Source: Hydrogenovibrio sp049975065
Lineage (GTDB): Bacteria > Pseudomonadota > Gammaproteobacteria > Thiomicrospirales > Thiomicrospiraceae
Direction: 5' to 3' (one strand)
NCBI GenBank assembly: GCA_049975065.1
Contig: JBNGDN010000079.1
Length of the DNA: 9,399 nucleotides
The number at the start of each line of letters is the position of its first letter. Positions within the stretch are counted from its first letter, which is position 1. Shown here piece by piece: positions 6,519 to 9,399 of this stretch. A program made the position numbers and the translations under genes. The notes under the pieces are model-generated. The model was not told the origin of the DNA. It did not search any database and worked only from the letters and a program-made list of their open reading frames with translations.

Positions 6519-8267
6519 TCAGGGAATCAACACAGGTGTCTTGACTCCGGTGGGTTCGTCCTCTGGTGGGGCTAGCCAGACGGTGTCTTTTAAGGATTGA
6601 ATGTGTGGTGTGCGTCCGTAGATATAGCTTTGTTCGTCCACAATCACTTTATAGGCTTTGTTTAACAGCTTGGCTCGCTCGATGGAAGGCAGCAACAGAA
6701 AACCAATGTCTTCGTGCAACCGCTGCACGGCTCTAGGCTTAATGTCTCCGTTTTTGTCAAAAAACCTTTCCATGACTTCCGCGTTATCCCGAAACTCATT
6801 GCCGGAGCGGTTTTCCAGCAAATACTGGGTATATTCATAGGTACCGTCCGACCATTTTGGTTCTGGAATGCCCGACAAGCCTTTTTGCGTCCAATGGTAC
6901 CAACCGCCTTGAAACGCATCGGCGTCCAGTTTACGCGGAAACGCAAAACTGGCATCGGTTGTTTGGCTAATCCCGGCATGACAGCCGATACAGTTCAACG
7001 ACTCTTCATAACTCTGTGGTCGCAAGTCGCCGTTCTGATCCTCGATAAACCCTTGATATGTCCAGCCAACACCGCTGAGCATGCCGCCTTCCGGCGAACC
7101 TTGCACGTATCGTAATCGATCCGGAAAATCATGCGCGTCTTTCACCTCTTTCATCGCAACGTTACGCAACTGAGTGTAAGTGTTCCAATTGGTTTTGATG
7201 CCGTAACGCAGTTCTTTGAAACGTGGCGACATCCGAATTTCACCGTTTTCATCAAAGTCGATGTAACGTACACTGTGAATGAACTCGGTGCCTTCGGGAT
7301 ACAAACCACCGGCCAAATGCACTTTTTTCTGCGCCAATTGTTGTTTGGCCTGACCGACATAAGACATGTAACGCCCTTCCAATGGGGCCCAATCATAAAC
7401 CACTTCAGTCGCTTGTCCGAGTTGGCCATCCTTATTCAAATCCACTTGATATAAGGTTTCATCGGTCGGTGGAATCGAAACATTACGACGCTTAATCAAG
7501 GCTTCGACAATCGCCAGATTCAAACGATATACCTCTCGGTTCCAGGTGCCGTTTTCATCCTTACGGAAAGCCGGAGCTAAACGGATAATCACGTCATCGG
7601 TACTGCCGTTGGTGGGCCAAAAAGTTCCTAAAAACGGCGTATAACCAAACGAACGCCAGCCGGAATCCTTTCCGTTCGGCATTTGATCAAAGCCTTCGGA
7701 GTCGAAGTTGAAATAACAATCCGGACGATAGCCGTTCCATTCACCGTCACCGTTAAAATCCCAATTTTTGGGAACGTCTTTCAGGGTTTCGGCCAGAATG
7801 ATTCGCCCGTCTTCATCAAAGTAATTCGATTGACGAACGTATTCCATAATGGTGTCATCGGAAATATTTGCCACCGCTTCGGTTCGATCCTTGAACAAGT
7901 TAATCCAAGGGTTCTTCCGAGACGTATCACGAAATTCATAGGCGACCTGAAAGCTGGTGTCGTCAATATAGGTGGGAGCTTTAGGCGTGGAATGGCATGT
8001 AAAGCACGGGTTGTGCACCTGGCCGTTTTGCCCTTCCGTACGGGTGTAACACTGGGACGGGATGTAGCTACTGGCTCGATGGTGCACCTTGGTATTCAAC
8101 AACCAGTCGTCGTCAAACATGGCGGTCACCTGCTGGACGGTTTGTGGGCCGTCCAAGGTGATGATTTCAACGTTTTGAACCTTGTTCGATTCGGTTGCAT
8201 TCGAACAGGCCGAGAGCCCAACAATAGACGTCCAAAAGGCCGCCTTAAAAAAATAAGAAACAATCAT
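6519..8267 (-). CDS. Dihaem c-type cytochrome lipoprotein with calcium-loop-like motifs, function unknown
   Basis: I do not recognise the specific family. The 582-residue protein begins with a short hydrophobic signal and the lipobox LSAC (18-21), so it should be exported and lipid-anchored at Cys21. Two c-type haem sites are present: CFTCH (88-92) and CIGCH (426-430), about 335 residues apart. The haem would be attached in the periplasm. Seven short Asp/Asn/Gly loops occur along the chain: DEDG (151), DFNGDGEWNG (170), DENG (237), DLNKDGQLG (276), DFDENGE (337), DQNGD (410) and DKNGD (504). The second, DFNGDGEWNG, and the fourth, DLNKDGQLG, are closest to EF-hand loops. The rest of the protein is rich in aromatic residues and Asp. 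An in-frame stop just upstream supports ATG 8267, although the Shine-Dalgarno is weak. The gene lies 92 nt after the PhoX-family gene on the same strand, with a terminator between them, and converges on recN. It is less GC-rich than recN. An electron-transfer role is likely; the partner and substrate are unknown. Confidence 0.85.
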   Translation of the reverse strand: MIVSYFFKAAFWTSIVGLSACSNATESNKVQNVEIITLDGPQTVQQVTAMFDDDWLLNTKVHHRASSYIPSQCYTRTEGQNGQVHNPCFTCHSTPKAPTYIDDTSFQVAYEFRDTSRKNPWINLFKDRTEAVANISDDTIMEYVRQSNYFDEDGRIILAETLKDVPKNWDFNGDGEWNGYRPDCYFNFDSEGFDQMPNGKDSGWRSFGYTPFLGTFWPTNGSTDDVIIRLAPAFRKDENGTWNREVYRLNLAIVEALIKRRNVSIPPTDETLYQVDLNKDGQLGQATEVVYDWAPLEGRYMSYVGQAKQQLAQKKVHLAGGLYPEGTEFIHSVRYIDFDENGEIRMSPRFKELRYGIKTNWNTYTQLRNVAMKEVKDAHDFPDRLRYVQGSPEGGMLSGVGWTYQGFIEDQNGDLRPQSYEESLNCIGCHAGISQTTDASFAFPRKLDADAFQGGWYHWTQKGLSGIPEPKWSDGTYEYTQYLLENRSGNEFRDNAEVMERFFDKNGDIKPRAVQRLHEDIGFLLLPSIERAKLLNKAYKVIVDEQSYIYGRTPHIQSLKDTVWLAPPEDEPTGVKTPVLIP

Positions 8268-8293
8268 AATTTTGACTCTTTACACTGAAATAC

Positions 8294-8317
8294 AAAAGCC
8301 CCGCCATAAGGCGAGGC
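8294..8317 (-). terminator. Intrinsic terminator after the PhoX-family gene
   Basis: On the minus strand GCCTCGCC-TTAT-GGCGGGGC is an 8-bp, GC-rich stem (one G-U pair) with a 4-nt loop, followed directly by TTTTGT. It lies about 43 nt after the PhoX-family stop and 26 nt before the cytochrome ATG. The T-run is short, so partial readthrough into the cytochrome gene is possible. Confidence 0.75.
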
Positions 8318-8326
8318 TCATTGACA

Positions 8327-8345
8327 TTGGCCGAGAATCGGCCAA
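8327..8345 (-). other. Perfect hairpin upstream of the terminator
   Basis: TTGGCCGA and TCGGCCAA form a perfect 8-bp stem with a 3-nt loop (TTC on the minus strand), 14 nt after the PhoX-family stop and 9 nt before the terminator stem. It lacks a T-run. It could protect the 3' end of the upstream mRNA, act as an alternative to the terminator stem, or bind a protein. Confidence 0.6.
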
Positions 8346-8359
8346 GAGAGATGATCGGA

Positions 8360-9399
8360 TTATTTGACGTCCGAGAAATCGAACGGCCCGATGTAACCGG
8401 CTTCCGACTTGGTATCAACACCGGCTGGTCGCGTATAAGAACCGCTGACTTCACCGAATGGGTGCTGCGTCGTCACCGTCAGGTAACCGAAACCATTGAT
8501 GTCTTTATGCCAGAAAGTCGATGTGGTTTCAGAACCGTAAGGACCGGTGAAGATACGCTCCATGGAACCGTCTTTGATGTTATACGCCCAGACCATGTCA
8601 TTTGGGTGTTTGCTGGTATCTTCACCAATCACCAGAATATCGGAACCTTGCAAGAAGGTAACGTTATCCGGGTTAGCGATTCCGTCCACATCACAGGTGT
8701 TTCCTTCCAAAGCCGTTCCGGAGTAATCCACTGGTGTACCACTCACCAAGCCTTTCATGCTGTAGGCCACATAATCGGAACCAATGGTTGAGTTGGTAGC
8801 CACATCCAGAGCATAAACCGCACCACAAGGGTTGTATTCAACGCGAATATCATTATTTCCGCCTAGGTCGTAAGAAGTGTTGGGAACCCCTTTCTTGGCA
8901 TTGCTTTCCATACCGTAAGCGACTTCGGACATGGCGATATACAACTTGTTGTCACGCTCATTGAAGGTAACCCCTTCCTCTTTACGGAACTCGGTCGTCG
9001 CCCCTTTGTAGGCCGCCATACGACGTGTTTCCAAACGTGCGGCAATCGCTTCATCCGCGGCATCCACAACCGTATCGCCATTGACGTCTTGCAATTGCAA
9101 ACATTCGTTGCCGGCTTCGGTATTGACGTTGAAAAATCCAGAAGTTGCGCAGGAACCATCATCTTGTGGCGTTTCCGTTGCAAAAATGTTGTCAAACTTC
9201 GGTTTGTCCGCGACAATCGCTTTAATTGCAGCATCCGTGGCATGGCCCATATCAATCCACTGAATAACGGCTTGTCCCATGCTTGAATTATCTTCTGAGG
9301 TTTGAACCCATTTAGCGGCATACAAAGTACCGGCACTCAAATCTTCCGCCGTATCGGCCACAAACATGAACAATCCAACGTTAGTGCCGTCATCCGACA
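8360..9399 (-). CDS. PhoX-family (DUF839) protein, probable secreted alkaline phosphatase-like enzyme, 5' end beyond window
   Basis: The frame is open to the window edge, leaving the C-terminal 345 residues. The text GTLYAAKW, then EFRKEEGVTFNERDNKLYIAMSEV, NPDNVTFLQGSDILVIGEDT and GYLTVTTQHPFGE follows the order of conserved blocks in PhoX/DUF839 proteins. Known PhoX enzymes are exported phosphomonoesterases that use iron and calcium, but many DUF839 members have no assigned activity. A 12-residue loop DVNGDTVVDAAD (9088-9053) followed by the helix-like EAIAARLE looks like a dockerin or EF-hand half-site inserted just before the ARLETRRMAAYKGA segment. Cysteines flank it (SCATS, ECLQL). The signal peptide and first part of the enzyme are outside the window. 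The downstream partner on the same strand is the dihaem lipoprotein. The exact activity is uncertain; the family call is fairly firm. Confidence 0.8.
   Translation of the reverse strand, partial: SDDGTNVGLFMFVADTAEDLSAGTLYAAKWVQTSEDNSSMGQAVIQWIDMGHATDAAIKAIVADKPKFDNIFATETPQDDGSCATSGFFNVNTEAGNECLQLQDVNGDTVVDAADEAIAARLETRRMAAYKGATTEFRKEEGVTFNERDNKLYIAMSEVAYGMESNAKKGVPNTSYDLGGNNDIRVEYNPCGAVYALDVATNSTIGSDYVAYSMKGLVSGTPVDYSGTALEGNTCDVDGIANPDNVTFLQGSDILVIGEDTSKHPNDMVWAYNIKDGSMERIFTGPYGSETTSTFWHKDINGFGYLTVTTQHPFGEVSGSYTRPAGVDTKSEAGYIGPFDFSDVK

Noticed and set aside
7683..8288. A 201-codon plus-strand open frame opposite the cytochrome gene
   Set aside because: It is antisense to the haem lipoprotein, whose CXXCH sites and lipobox are coherent; no ribosome binding site or family features support the antisense frame.

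Overview
The window looks like a piece of a gammaproteobacterial draft genome, because the proteins resemble gammaproteobacterial forms and the order (dnaJ side)-dnaK-grpE-hrcA divergent from nadK-recN extends the grpE/nadK-recN arrangement of E. coli with an hrcA gene. E. coli lacks hrcA, so a non-enteric lineage is likely; a sulfur-oxidising Thiotrichales relative (Hydrogenovibrio/Thiomicrorhabdus type) is a guess only. The sequence contains a 100-N run, the usual placeholder for a scaffold gap, so the two halves are joined by scaffolding rather than by continuous sequence.

Left half, bases 1-3455, minus strand: the heat-shock cluster hrcA -> grpE -> dnaK. dnaK is cut by the window edge after 537 codons. 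HrcA is a heat-shock repressor, GrpE the nucleotide exchange factor, and DnaK the Hsp70 chaperone. Each of the three genes has its own upstream sequence resembling a sigma-32 promoter, with 12-14 nt between the -35-like and -10-like parts. No CIRCE operator (the HrcA target) is visible upstream of any of them. The grpE Shine-Dalgarno sequence lies inside a 16-nt perfect AT-rich inverted repeat, a possible RNA thermometer.

Middle, bases 3570-6164, plus strand: nadK (NAD kinase) and recN (SMC-like DNA repair ATPase), 48 nt apart and probably co-transcribed.

Bases 6165-6518 separate recN from a convergent gene. This stretch holds short repeats, the N gap, a pair of near-identical inverted repeats on either side of the gap and a REP-like sequence. 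It resembles a small dispersed repeat element that broke the assembly.

Right half, bases 6519-9399, minus strand: a 5'-truncated PhoX-family (DUF839) protein, and downstream of it a dihaem c-type cytochrome with a lipoprotein signal. A strong intrinsic terminator and a second perfect hairpin lie between them. Both proteins carry Asp/Asn/Gly-rich loops of EF-hand or dockerin type: one in the PhoX-like protein and up to seven in the cytochrome. The pair may form a calcium-dependent, cell-surface phosphorus or redox unit, but this is inference. It is the least familiar part of the window.
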